Shown here: in pieces, positions 40,639-48,002 of the stretch
Numbering within the stretch: position 1 is the first letter of the stretch
Layout of the letters: every line of letters starts with the position of its first letter
Assembly: GCA_029252405.1 (NCBI GenBank)
Contig: JAQXBM010000024.1
Coordinates: forward strand, 1-48,002
DNA length: 48,002 nucleotides
Direction of reading: 5' to 3'
DNA from: Crocinitomicaceae bacterium
GTDB taxonomy: Bacteria > Bacteroidota > Bacteroidia > Flavobacteriales_D > Crocinitomicaceae
Made by a program: the position numbers and the translations under genes
Notes under the pieces: model-generated
What the model was told of the DNA's origin: nothing
The model's input: only the letters and a program-made list of their open reading frames with translations
The model's database searches: none

Positions 40639-42324
40639 TCAAAATTCAGGAACAACATCAATAGTCATCGGTTCTTTTGATCCTGGATGTCTGAAGGTAA
40701 TCGAAGCTGCGTGTAGGTACAATCTGCTCGCTTTTGTACCATATAAATCATCACCAACAATTGGCATGTCTAGCCCTGCTGAATGCGCGGCATGCACTCT
40801 CAGCTGGTGCGTCCGTCCAGTGATTGGGTGAAATTGAATCCGCGTTTTTCCATCCTTTTTCGAAAGAACTTTGAATTCGGTTTGAGCAGGTTTACCGTAA
40901 TCGTGGCAAACGAGTTGGCGAGGTCGATCATCAATATCCGTACGCAAGGGCAAGTCGATAATTCCTAAATCTCGTTCCAGTTCACCATTCAGCAATGCGA
41001 TGTATGTTTTGTCAATCTGACGATGAATAAATTGGTACTGAATGTACTTGTGCGCCGATTTCGTTTTTGCCAATAGCAGAATTCCAGAAGTTGACATGTC
41101 CAAACGATGAATGATCAGTGGTCCGGTGGCTTCAGGGTACTGTTGTTTGATACGCGTGTAAACAGAATCTGAAATTGTTTTTCCAGGAACGGATAAGAAG
41201 TTCGACGGTTTGTTGACCACTATAATATGCTCGTCCTCAAAAATAATTGGCAACTTTTTCCCATCAGCAGGATTCACCAACATTGGATTTTCATCAACGC
41301 TTAAACCTTTGAGCATGTGTCCCAAAATTGGTTCACATTTTCCGCGGCAAGAAGGGTAGAAGTGACCGTGCTTCCTGATTTCAGATTTCGGCGAAATTCC
41401 CCACCAAAACTCCGCCAGCGCGATTGGCTTTAGGTCTTGTTGATATGCGTACTGCAGCAATTTAGGTGCAGCGCATTCTCCAGCACCAGACGGCGGTTGT
41501 TTCTGTAATTCGTCTTGAAAAATCGTCCACAAACTTTTCTCTTCTCCTGAGAAATTCAAGAAATGGTAATTATCGAAGATTTGTTTTTGTAGATCATTCG
41601 ATTTTAGTTTCCGCGCTTTCTTGAGCGATGCAATTTCATCAGCAAAGACATCTACTTTCACCTGTTGATTGGCAATTTTCTCCTTCCAATCAGCTGTTAG
41701 CTTTGCCAGTTCGTGTTTGTCTTGCATGCTCTGGCGAAAATTGGACTCCTTAATTTCTGGAGGAAGAAATCCTTTATTTTCCAGAGTTGCTTTCAATTTC
41801 AACTCCTTTCGTGCTTTTCGATTGGCCACTCTGAGCAAACGTCGCGCTTCGATTTCTTTCGCGGCTTGTTCTTCCATTTCGGCAAGCAATTGTTTTGCTT
41901 CTTTGTATTCTTCACCGTTTTCCAGTTCGCGCGTTCGATTGTTCATCACCGTGAGCTCTGTAGCACCAGAATTGAAAAAACCATCTTCCGCGAGCATGTC
42001 GTAAACCGGCGGAACGAATCCTTTGTGGTGATTCGCATTATCAATCTTACCTGAAAACCCTGAAAGAAAACCGAGTTGACCTTGAGTGTTTTTGACCACG
42101 AGCACACCGAACATTTTTCCAATGGGATGGGATTTATCTTCGGTATTGAGTCCGAAATTGTGCTTCCATTCTGCGTTATTTCGGAGATGACTTTGCAGTT
42201 GTTCCGCGGCGCGAATGGCAATAGGGTGAGGCTCGTAGTAAAATGGAAACGTGAATTTTTCTGGCAAGGAAAGATCCTCAACATTCGATTCAAAAGGAGT
42301 AAAACACGTTGTTTTCGAGCTCAT
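40639..42324 (-). CDS. RluA-family pseudouridine synthase with large N-terminal domain
   Basis: A 561-residue protein. Residues from about 360 to the end form the RluA catalytic domain: IIFEDEHIIVVNKPSNFLSVPG, HRLDMSTSGILLLAK with catalytic Asp409, and GRTHQLRVHAAH. The first 350 residues are additional: a beta-rich start, a coiled-coil of Lys/Glu/Ala (about residues 130-240), then a conserved-looking module with GAGECAAPKLLQYAY, LAEFWWGISPKSEIRKHGHFYPSC and GKCEPILGHM (Cys284, Cys326, Cys330). It makes pseudouridine in rRNA or tRNA; the N-terminal part may aid RNA or protein contact. It is in an operon direction with the GNAT gene. Confidence 0.9.
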   Translation of the reverse strand: MSSKTTCFTPFESNVEDLSLPEKFTFPFYYEPHPIAIRAAEQLQSHLRNNAEWKHNFGLNTEDKSHPIGKMFGVLVVKNTQGQLGFLSGFSGKIDNANHHKGFVPPVYDMLAEDGFFNSGATELTVMNNRTRELENGEEYKEAKQLLAEMEEQAAKEIEARRLLRVANRKARKELKLKATLENKGFLPPEIKESNFRQSMQDKHELAKLTADWKEKIANQQVKVDVFADEIASLKKARKLKSNDLQKQIFDNYHFLNFSGEEKSLWTIFQDELQKQPPSGAGECAAPKLLQYAYQQDLKPIALAEFWWGISPKSEIRKHGHFYPSCRGKCEPILGHMLKGLSVDENPMLVNPADGKKLPIIFEDEHIIVVNKPSNFLSVPGKTISDSVYTRIKQQYPEATGPLIIHRLDMSTSGILLLAKTKSAHKYIQYQFIHRQIDKTYIALLNGELERDLGIIDLPLRTDIDDRPRQLVCHDYGKPAQTEFKVLSKKDGKTRIQFHPITGRTHQLRVHAAHSAGLDMPIVGDDLYGTKASRLYLHAASITFRHPGSKEPMTIDVVPEF

Positions 42325-42343
42325 GGCGCGAAGGTACTATGTT

Positions 42344-42799
42344 TTACTCAAAATGCAATTTCATTCCTTCGTGCGTAGCATTGAATCCCAAATCTTGGTA
42401 AAAACGAATCGCGTCCGGTCGTTGCTTGTCCGTTGTGAGTTGGAGAACATGCGCTTGGCGTTCCTTGGCTCGGTTAATTGCCCATTCGAAGAGCATTTTT
42501 CCAATTCCCAGCCCACGTTTGTCTTTGCGAATTCGAACAGCTTCAATTTGAGCACGAATTCCACCTCGATACGTCAAATATTGAATGAAAGACAATTGGA
42601 GTGTACCAATGACCTCGCCGTTTTCATCTTCCATTACCATCAATTCTTGGTTGTAATCAGCCAAAATTTTCTCAAATGCAAGTTGGTATTCGTTTGGAAG
42701 TGGAAGTTGAAAGTTCTCCCGCTTTATGCCCAATGGGTCGTCTGCGATCATCGCAACGATAAATTCCAGGTCTTCATGATTGGCTCTGCGAATTGTCAT
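42344..42799 (-). CDS. GNAT N-acetyltransferase
   Basis: A 151-residue GNAT enzyme from the ATG at 42799; the longer reading from 42850 adds an unlikely 17-residue tail. MTIRRANHEDLEFIVAMIADD is a usual GNAT opening, motif A is VRIRKDKRGLGIGKMLFEWA (acetyl-CoA pyrophosphate-binding RxxGxG/A form), then HVLQLTTDKQRPDAIRFYQDLGF is the B motif. It acetylates a small molecule or protein; substrate unknown. It lies 19 bp before the pseudouridine synthase in the same orientation. Confidence 0.87.
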   Translation of the reverse strand: MTIRRANHEDLEFIVAMIADDPLGIKRENFQLPLPNEYQLAFEKILADYNQELMVMEDENGEVIGTLQLSFIQYLTYRGGIRAQIEAVRIRKDKRGLGIGKMLFEWAINRAKERQAHVLQLTTDKQRPDAIRFYQDLGFNATHEGMKLHFE

Positions 42800-42870
42800 C
42801 TTCCAAAGATAGAAAGATAGGTTGATTTCATTTTCATTTCTGAATACCACTCCTCTAAACGAAAATGTTC

Positions 42871-43082
42871 TCCACTTTTTTTAGAAAAAAGTAGGAAAAA
42901 AATCGGGCTTGCTTCTCATTTAGCGTGGGCGTTTTCGTTCAATTATTCGCTTTTCCTTCTAATCTACGCAATTTTACAAACTCCCAAAAGCTGAATTCTT
43001 CGCGGATCGCCCCGATAGTTATCGCGGCGCTAGCTCTGAATTTCTAAGCTTTCGGCTCGTTTATAAAACCACTCGAAGCGAT
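42871..43082. repeat. 210-bp dispersed repeat, copy B
   Basis: Direct copy of 40363-40572, about 212 bp, with shared blocks in the same order and scattered substitutions. The two copies bracket the GNAT and pseudouridine synthase genes (about 2.5 kb apart). No coding frame is supported in this copy. Confidence 0.85.
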
Positions 43083-43370
43083 CTCCAGGTTCACGGATTT
43101 TGAGCAATGTCAAAGGCTGGGTTCCAAAAGTCACTTATTTAAACGAAATCGTGTCTCAAACACAGATAGAAATTAAGGAGTGTTTTCCGCGCCTATTTTG
43201 CGTAAGGAGAAAATCGAATTGAGATGCGCTAGCGTTTGAGGAAGCGTCTGATGGATATCAGACGATCACCGAAGACGCCGCATTTCAAGAGACTTTTTGA
43301 AAGGAGCAAAGTAAGCGCAAAGGCCGTTATTGAACACTTTTGTCGGCCAGAACAAAAGTGTTGAAGTAAC
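43083..43370. other. noncoding stretch with short inverted repeats
   Basis: Nearly 290 bp after repeat copy B with no coding frame on either strand. It holds GTCTGAT-GGAT-ATCAGAC (about 43247-43264), a perfect 7-bp stem, a 'gcgctagcg' word and A/G-rich filler. It might be the end of a larger repeat family or a decayed element. Confidence 0.4.
43333..43362. terminator. 11-bp hairpin at the end of the export operon
   Basis: AACACTTTTGT (43333-43343) pairs perfectly with ACAAAAGTGTT (43352-43362) around an 8-base loop. It starts 9 bp after the stop of the TolC-type gene at 43371. There is no clear T-run on the minus strand, so it may be a Rho-independent terminator of weak form or an mRNA 3' stabiliser. 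Confidence 0.45.
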
Positions 43371-44780
43371 TTAAATATTCACGCGAGCATAATCGTACCA
43401 AACCTGTCCGAGTTTGTTCTGAACAGCAATTGAAACCAATTTCAATCGTGCGTCAATTAATTCTTGATCCCTCAGGTTCACTAAGAACATCGAACCTTCG
43501 CCAATTTGGAATAAGGTGATTTCTGAATTGAGCAGATTCGTATAATTTGTTATACTCTGACGGTAGATTTCGTATTGATTGACAGTACTCGACCAAACAT
43601 TGAACGAGGATTGAATCTTGTACATCAATTCAGCACTTTTGAGCTCTAGTTTTGTTTCCTGCTGTTCGAGTTTTAGAGCTGTTAATTTGACCTTCGCTCG
43701 TTCTTTACGCGTGAAAATAGGGTAGGAGATCGTCGCTCCCCAGTTGTAATTGCTCACAGAATAATCGGCAAAAGGAGTTTGATTTCCATTCGAAGAAAGC
43801 GCATTGTATTTCAATTCTATGCTAGGTTTCAGCTGTTCGCGTTTCAAGCGGTAGTCTATTTTTGTGACCTCTACTTTGTTCTGAGAGATTAGGAATTCCG
43901 GGTGATTCATTGAAATACTGTCCATCACTTCCATCGAAACGAGGGGAGGAATAGAAGTTACGAATTCGTCGTAGTTCGAAGGACGCAAGCTGCTGTCCAA
44001 CTCTAAGGGAATGAATCCATCTTGCCACAAAAATACTTCGAGGAGGGCGCGTTTGTTTGCTAGTTCCAATCTAGTTTTTTCCAGATTTAATTGTCGCTCC
44101 TGCAAGAATATTAGTGCTTTCAACGTGTCGATACTCGGTTTATCTCCGAACTCACTCAGTCCTTTCACATTTTCAAAACGCGTGTTCGCATTGTCGACAG
44201 CCTCTTCGTAGATTGAATAATAACTGTAAGCTTTGAACCAATCGTAGTAGGCGACAGACGCATCAAAAATCAATTGATTGAGCATTAAATCTTGCTCTAA
44301 CTGTGTGCTGTTTGCATAAATTTTCGCTTGTTTCAATTCCGCTCGTCGTTCATCAATGAATAAACCGTTTCCAAGCTGAATGGCCAGACCGGCATTCCAC
44401 AATCCAGTATTTGAGGTGTAATCCTCAGGATTTAAACGAACGCCTCCGTTCTCAGTGTAGCCTGCCTGAACAGTAATTCCAAACCATGTTGGAACCTTTA
44501 AACCCGCATGCAGGTGACTGTAATATTGTTTGTTGTCAAAATACTTTTGATTCAAGTTTCCATTCAACTTTGGATCGAATCCTCCTTTGGCTTCTCTGAT
44601 CAGGAATTTACCTTCTTGACCTTTCAGCTCTGACACATAAGACATGGGATGGTTCTCCTTCACGATCGTGATGAATTCATCAAAGGTCAGTTGTTTCGAA
44701 TCTTGAGCAACCGCAATTTGACTTGTACTTATCACACTAAGAAATAGCAAAAGAGCGATATGTTTTAACACAAACTTCAT
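43371..44780 (-). CDS. TolC-family outer-membrane efflux protein
   Basis: A 469-residue outer-membrane factor. A signal peptide (LLLFLSVISTSQIAVAQ) is followed by TolC-type helices with Ala/Glu/Leu heptads (INQLIFDASVAYYDWFKAYSYYSIYEEAV, LNLEKTRLELANKRALLEVFL) and beta strands typical of the barrel (YNWGATISYPIFTRKERAKV). Both internal repeats are present. It is the exit channel of a tripartite export pump. Its ATG overlaps the adaptor gene's stop (TAATG), so adaptor and channel are co-translated. Confidence 0.9.
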   Translation of the reverse strand: MKFVLKHIALLLFLSVISTSQIAVAQDSKQLTFDEFITIVKENHPMSYVSELKGQEGKFLIREAKGGFDPKLNGNLNQKYFDNKQYYSHLHAGLKVPTWFGITVQAGYTENGGVRLNPEDYTSNTGLWNAGLAIQLGNGLFIDERRAELKQAKIYANSTQLEQDLMLNQLIFDASVAYYDWFKAYSYYSIYEEAVDNANTRFENVKGLSEFGDKPSIDTLKALIFLQERQLNLEKTRLELANKRALLEVFLWQDGFIPLELDSSLRPSNYDEFVTSIPPLVSMEVMDSISMNHPEFLISQNKVEVTKIDYRLKREQLKPSIELKYNALSSNGNQTPFADYSVSNYNWGATISYPIFTRKERAKVKLTALKLEQQETKLELKSAELMYKIQSSFNVWSSTVNQYEIYRQSITNYTNLLNSEITLFQIGEGSMFLVNLRDQELIDARLKLVSIAVQNKLGQVWYDYARVNI

Positions 44781-46147
44781 TAATGCATCTTTTGTTTTGC
44801 TTTAGCTTCAGCTTCTTGAGTATCTTTTCCTGTGTAGTAATTTGGTGGGAATCCATTGATTTTTCGCCATAATTCGTACCAAATCGGGACATCATTCAAT
44901 AAAATCATACTTGATGTTCCACCTCCGAATCGCAGTGCGTCCGGCCAAGGGTGATCTTTTGGATCCTGCTGAATCAAGATGCGGTATTTCCCATTTTTAC
45001 TGATGAATTGGTCAATTCCGTATATGATTCCTCCGTACGTTCCCTGACTTGCATTCGGCCAACCCGAGAATACAATGGCAGGCCAACCGTCGAATTGAAG
45101 TCGCACATGCTCTCCCTTTTTCACTAGTGGAAGATCAATTGGATCGATGTAAATTTCTACGGCTAAATCATATGATTTCGGCATCAAGGATAGTATTTCC
45201 TCTCCTTCTTTGATGGTTTCTCCAATCCCGCTTGCGTTCGTCTTTGTGATGTATCCATCAGTTGGCGCAAGAATGAAATACAACCCTTGACGGTACACGT
45301 AATTGCTGTATTGATTTTCCAATTTACTTACGTTCGTTTCGGAGTCTAGTCGCGTTGAGATTGTGCTCAATCGATCAGATCTCACTTTATTGATTTCGGA
45401 TTGGTAGTAGGCATCAACATTTGAAATTTCCAATTGCAAACTAATTAGTTCCGATTCGCTGTTGAGTAATTTGTTCTTCGCAGCAGTCTCATACGATGCA
45501 GCCTCCTGAACTTTGATCTTTCTGCTTTCTAAATCGGTCAACGATTTCAATCCCGCTAGGTACAAGCTGTCCATACGCTCTAATCGATCTTTCGCCGTCT
45601 GGTATTGGACTTTCGCTGCCTCAAACGCAATTTGATTATTCTGCACTTTCAATTCAGCCTGCTGTAGTTTTACTCTTGATTGAGAAATCTTTAGATCCCG
45701 CTGATTGTTAAGAATAGCAAGTCGTTCTTCCTGCGTTTTGATCTTATCGTTGTACGCGCCAATAGATTCCTTTTTGAACTTCAGCTGATCTTCTGTTCTT
45801 TCAAGCAAGCGCTCATCAAAGTAATCCGACTTAACTTCTGAGATTTGAAGAATTGTGTCTCCTTTTCGCACGAAATCCCCCTCTTGAACATACCACCGTT
45901 TGATTTGACCAGCAATTACTGAATTCAAACTTTGTGGCTTCTGATTGGGTTTCAATGTTGTTACGTTTCCATAAGAACGAATATTCTGCGTCCATGGCAG
46001 CAAGAGAATGGCGAAGGTCAGAAAAAGTGACCATTTCAAGATTCGCTTGAGAGCTGGCGGAGCCTTCTTTTGTTCGACCATGATGAGCGAGCTGTACTTC
46101 TTCGAGCGTACTTTCTTCGAAATGCTATGTTTTGAGATATTCAGCAT
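44780..46147 (-). CDS. HlyD-type membrane fusion (adaptor) protein
   Basis: A 455-residue periplasmic adaptor. After a short basic N-terminus there is a TM anchor (ILKWSLFLTFAILLLPW), then the first biotinyl-lipoyl half (NSVIAGQIKRWYVQEGDFVRKGDTILQI), a long coiled coil (about residues 105-290), and the second lipoyl half plus beta-barrel (YFILAPTDGYITKTNASGIGETIKEGEEIL). It links the inner-membrane ABC protein to TolC. A later Met (residue 23) could be the real start. It lies 5 bp after the ABC gene. Confidence 0.9.
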   Translation of the reverse strand: MLNISKHSISKKVRSKKYSSLIMVEQKKAPPALKRILKWSLFLTFAILLLPWTQNIRSYGNVTTLKPNQKPQSLNSVIAGQIKRWYVQEGDFVRKGDTILQISEVKSDYFDERLLERTEDQLKFKKESIGAYNDKIKTQEERLAILNNQRDLKISQSRVKLQQAELKVQNNQIAFEAAKVQYQTAKDRLERMDSLYLAGLKSLTDLESRKIKVQEAASYETAAKNKLLNSESELISLQLEISNVDAYYQSEINKVRSDRLSTISTRLDSETNVSKLENQYSNYVYRQGLYFILAPTDGYITKTNASGIGETIKEGEEILSLMPKSYDLAVEIYIDPIDLPLVKKGEHVRLQFDGWPAIVFSGWPNASQGTYGGIIYGIDQFISKNGKYRILIQQDPKDHPWPDALRFGGGTSSMILLNDVPIWYELWRKINGFPPNYYTGKDTQEAEAKAKQKMH

Positions 46148-46152
46148 GGCTA

Positions 46153-47826
46153 TTAGTTTAATTCGATTAATTGTCCATTTTCCGCCATCACTGTGCGATC
46201 AACGTATTGTTTCAAGTTCTCATCACTTGTTGAAACAACCAAGGTCCAAGGATGCGATTTGTCCGTGAGAAATTCAAACATTTCATGGCGCTCGGCCTCT
46301 CTTAAGGTGTTAAATGCATCTTTTATTAAAACGAGTTTCGGATTACCAACTAAGGCTCTAGCGAGGATCAATTTGTCAATTTTACCGCGAGAAATGGACT
46401 TCCCTTGAGCAAGAACCATTGTGTTGTAGCCTTTCGGCAAAGACTTGATGTATTCGGTTAATTTCAATTTCTGAACAATCCACTGGATATTTTCAAAGGT
46501 AATTCCATCTCGTCCCATGGTGATGTTTTCCATGATCGTTCCTTCGAACAAGGTCTCATTTGACAGGCAATTTCCAACCAAAGATCGGATATGGACAGGA
46601 TTGAAATTTGCTAATGGAAGATCGTTGAAGGATACAGAACCACTTTTCACATTATACAATCCACCCAAAAGATATAGGAAGGTGGTTTTTCCTGAACTTC
46701 CGTCGCCAAGTAGAAGGATTTTCTCTCCATCATTGATGGTAAGTGAGGCATTCTTGAACACAAATTTATCTTGGTCAGGGTAGTGGAAGTCAATGTTTGA
46801 AACTTCAACTTTAAGTCCGTCCTTCAAAGCCATTTCGTGAATATTCATTCCAGTTTCGCGCTCGAGTTCGAGATCAGTCACTTGACCAATTTTCTCTAGT
46901 GAGGTAATCACGTCGTACATTGTTTCAAGGCTCAAAATCAGTTTTTCAACGGAGCCAATAATTAAAAGTATAATGATCTCTGCGGCAACGAATTGTCCAA
47001 TGTTCATTTGCTGTTCCATTACCAACAAACTCCCGACAATAAGTAGTCCAGCGGCAACAATAACTTTGAAAATAACCATCAAAATGTATTGCTGTTTCAA
47101 GACCTTGAAGTGACTATCTCTTGCGCCAATGTACATTTCAACTTCGTCATTGGTTTTTTCCAAAGGAAGATCCGTTTTACCTGCTAGTTTGAAGCTAATA
47201 CTCGCTCGAGCCAATTCCTCCAGCCAAGCAGCAACGTAATATTTACTTTTCGATTCCTTCAAACTTGTCTCAAGACCTCTTTTCGATGTCAATTTAAAAA
47301 TGGAGTAAACCAATGCAACGAGGACGAGACTGAAAACGATAAAGAAAGGGTGGTACATTGATAGCAAGAGCAGTCCGAATATCGTTTGAATGGACGCGGT
47401 TGAAAAATCAATCAAAATTTTGGAGAGTCCCTTTTGAACGGATACAATGTCAAAAAAGCGATTCATTAATTCAGGTGCATACTTTTTGTAAAGCTCCTCT
47501 AATTTGATTTTCGGGATTCGGTAAGCGAACTCGAAGGCCGCGCGCGCAAATATTTTCTGCTGAAGGTGCTCCGTAATCTGTAATTGACTAATCTGCAATA
47601 TTCCTGTAACAACGATTCCACCGATCACACATGCGACAAGAATCACCCAAGAAGTACTGATTTGCCCCCCTTGGATCAAGTTAATAATTGCCTGGATTCC
47701 AATAGGGAGGGACAATTGTACCAAACCATAGAATACCGCGTATACGTATACATTACGGATTTCTTTCTTGTCCGGTTTTATGAGGAGCCAAAATCTATGT
47801 AGAGGAGATACGCCTGGTTGAGCCAT
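46153..47826 (-). CDS. ABC exporter with degenerate ATPase site (TMD-NBD)
   Basis: A 557-residue half-transporter of the HlyB/type I secretion sort, lacking an N-terminal peptidase. Six TM helices occupy about residues 25-310. The NBD has Walker A GDGSSGKT (374-381), but the signature LSGGQ is ISRGK (478-482), Walker B ends KD503-A504 so the catalytic Glu is Ala, and no His lies at the H-loop (VVSTSD around 530-535). The family, from memory, is widespread in Bacteroidota next to HlyD and TolC and usually shows such loss. Function: exporting a peptide or protein together with the two downstream genes; energy coupling is uncertain. Confidence 0.88.
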   Translation of the reverse strand: MAQPGVSPLHRFWLLIKPDKKEIRNVYVYAVFYGLVQLSLPIGIQAIINLIQGGQISTSWVILVACVIGGIVVTGILQISQLQITEHLQQKIFARAAFEFAYRIPKIKLEELYKKYAPELMNRFFDIVSVQKGLSKILIDFSTASIQTIFGLLLLSMYHPFFIVFSLVLVALVYSIFKLTSKRGLETSLKESKSKYYVAAWLEELARASISFKLAGKTDLPLEKTNDEVEMYIGARDSHFKVLKQQYILMVIFKVIVAAGLLIVGSLLVMEQQMNIGQFVAAEIIILLIIGSVEKLILSLETMYDVITSLEKIGQVTDLELERETGMNIHEMALKDGLKVEVSNIDFHYPDQDKFVFKNASLTINDGEKILLLGDGSSGKTTFLYLLGGLYNVKSGSVSFNDLPLANFNPVHIRSLVGNCLSNETLFEGTIMENITMGRDGITFENIQWIVQKLKLTEYIKSLPKGYNTMVLAQGKSISRGKIDKLILARALVGNPKLVLIKDAFNTLREAERHEMFEFLTDKSHPWTLVVSTSDENLKQYVDRTVMAENGQLIELN

Positions 47827-47862
47827 GAGTGTTTTCGTATAATTGAGTTCCTAAAGTAAATG

Positions 47863-48002
47863 TCACTTTTCCTTTGGTAGGCTCGCTTTCGAGAGTAAAA
47901 AGGAGTGACAATTGATCTTTTTCGGTTTCAGCATTAATATTTTCCCATTTTGCATCACAGCAACATTATTTGCTAATCCTGATACGACGGCTAAATCATG
48001 TG
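47863..48002 (-). CDS. C-terminal end of an oligopeptide-type ABC ATPase, cut by window edge
   Basis: The last 46 codons of a minus-strand gene, open to the window edge. It reads HDLAVVSGLANNVAVMQNGKI, the H-loop and end of an Opp/Dpp-type ATPase (usually '(T/S)HDL.VV..laDRVaVM..GkI'). After GKI only about 26 residues remain (LMLKPKKINCHSFLL, then SKASLPKEK), without the usual HPYT-type C-terminal region, so the end is short or shifted in frame. It may feed peptides into the cell; it stops 36 bp before the export ABC gene, so they may be co-transcribed. Confidence 0.6.
   Translation of the reverse strand, partial: HDLAVVSGLANNVAVMQNGKILMLKPKKINCHSFLLSKASLPKEK

Noticed and set aside
40415-40831. 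Open frame of 138 codons on the plus strand
   Set aside because: It runs through repeat copy A and then antisense into the pseudouridine synthase gene; composition is not protein-like and the corresponding frame in copy B is broken.
1-48002. tRNA, rRNA, transposase and phage genes
   Set aside because: I looked for T-loop-like GTTCGA words in cloverleaf context, rRNA-like stretches and transposase motifs and saw none that hold up; a covariance-model scan would be the decisive test.

Overview
The window looks like a chromosomal segment of a Bacteroidota bacterium, most likely order Flavobacteriales; a Crocinitomicaceae/Fluviicola-type lineage is my guess. Pointers are a C-terminal type IX secretion sorting domain (gene at 21794), many signal-peptide lipoproteins with short lipoboxes, several Bacteroidota-type -7 promoter elements (TAnnTTTG) close to start codons, few purine-rich ribosome binding sites, AT-rich DNA and Bacteroidota-specific families (FISUMP lipoprotein, DUF4412, DUF6249-like, ComA in a non-methanogen). 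I see no rRNA, tRNA, CRISPR array, insertion sequence or prophage. Most of the window is core-like housekeeping DNA with lineage-specific lipoproteins and dispersed noncoding repeats.

Layout. 1-9.3 kb: truncated secreted SGNH hydrolase, FISUMP lipoprotein, SpoU RNA methyltransferase, O-methyltransferase, TruC-like pseudouridine synthase, TauE/SafE permease, and an overlapping operon of threonine aldolase, lipoprotein and a small conserved-looking protein. 9.6-17.8 kb: CYTH phosphatase, GNAT/FemAB-like protein, membrane-bound nucleotide-sugar 4,6-dehydratase joined to a YbgC-type thioesterase, secreted MORN-like repeat protein, YdcF protein, and an MscS / PaaI-thioesterase / membrane-protein operon. 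17.9-24 kb: TatA, then a secreted TPR-like protein followed within a few bases by an ECF sigma factor and a one-TM probable anti-sigma protein, an AraC regulator, a T9SS cargo protein and an outer-membrane-type protein. 24-29.3 kb: DEAD-box helicase with DbpA domain, BipA/TypA with a clear terminator, and a second ECF sigma module on the minus strand.

29.5-35.6 kb: a DUF6884-like protein, a tandem pair of paralogous secreted C-terminally anchored proteins of unknown function, an alpha/beta hydrolase lipoprotein, and a tight TPR - phosphosulfolactate synthase (ComA) - WD40 operon. 35.5-43.4 kb: a decayed gene fragment, a 51-bp tandem repeat, an operon of a 35-residue membrane peptide, sugar epimerase and glycosyltransferase, a TonB-C-domain protein, a DUF4412 lipoprotein, and an RluA-type pseudouridine synthase with a large N-terminal domain plus a GNAT enzyme, bracketed by two direct copies of a 210-bp noncoding repeat. 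43.4-48 kb: a tripartite export operon (ABC transporter with a degenerate ATPase, HlyD-type adaptor, TolC-type channel) behind the end of an oligopeptide-type ABC ATPase.

The most unusual items are the TPR-ComA-WD40 operon, the tandem secreted paralogs, the degenerate export ATPase, the secreted-protein/ECF sigma/anti-sigma operon, and the repeat families. I found no unambiguous new defence or mobile system.
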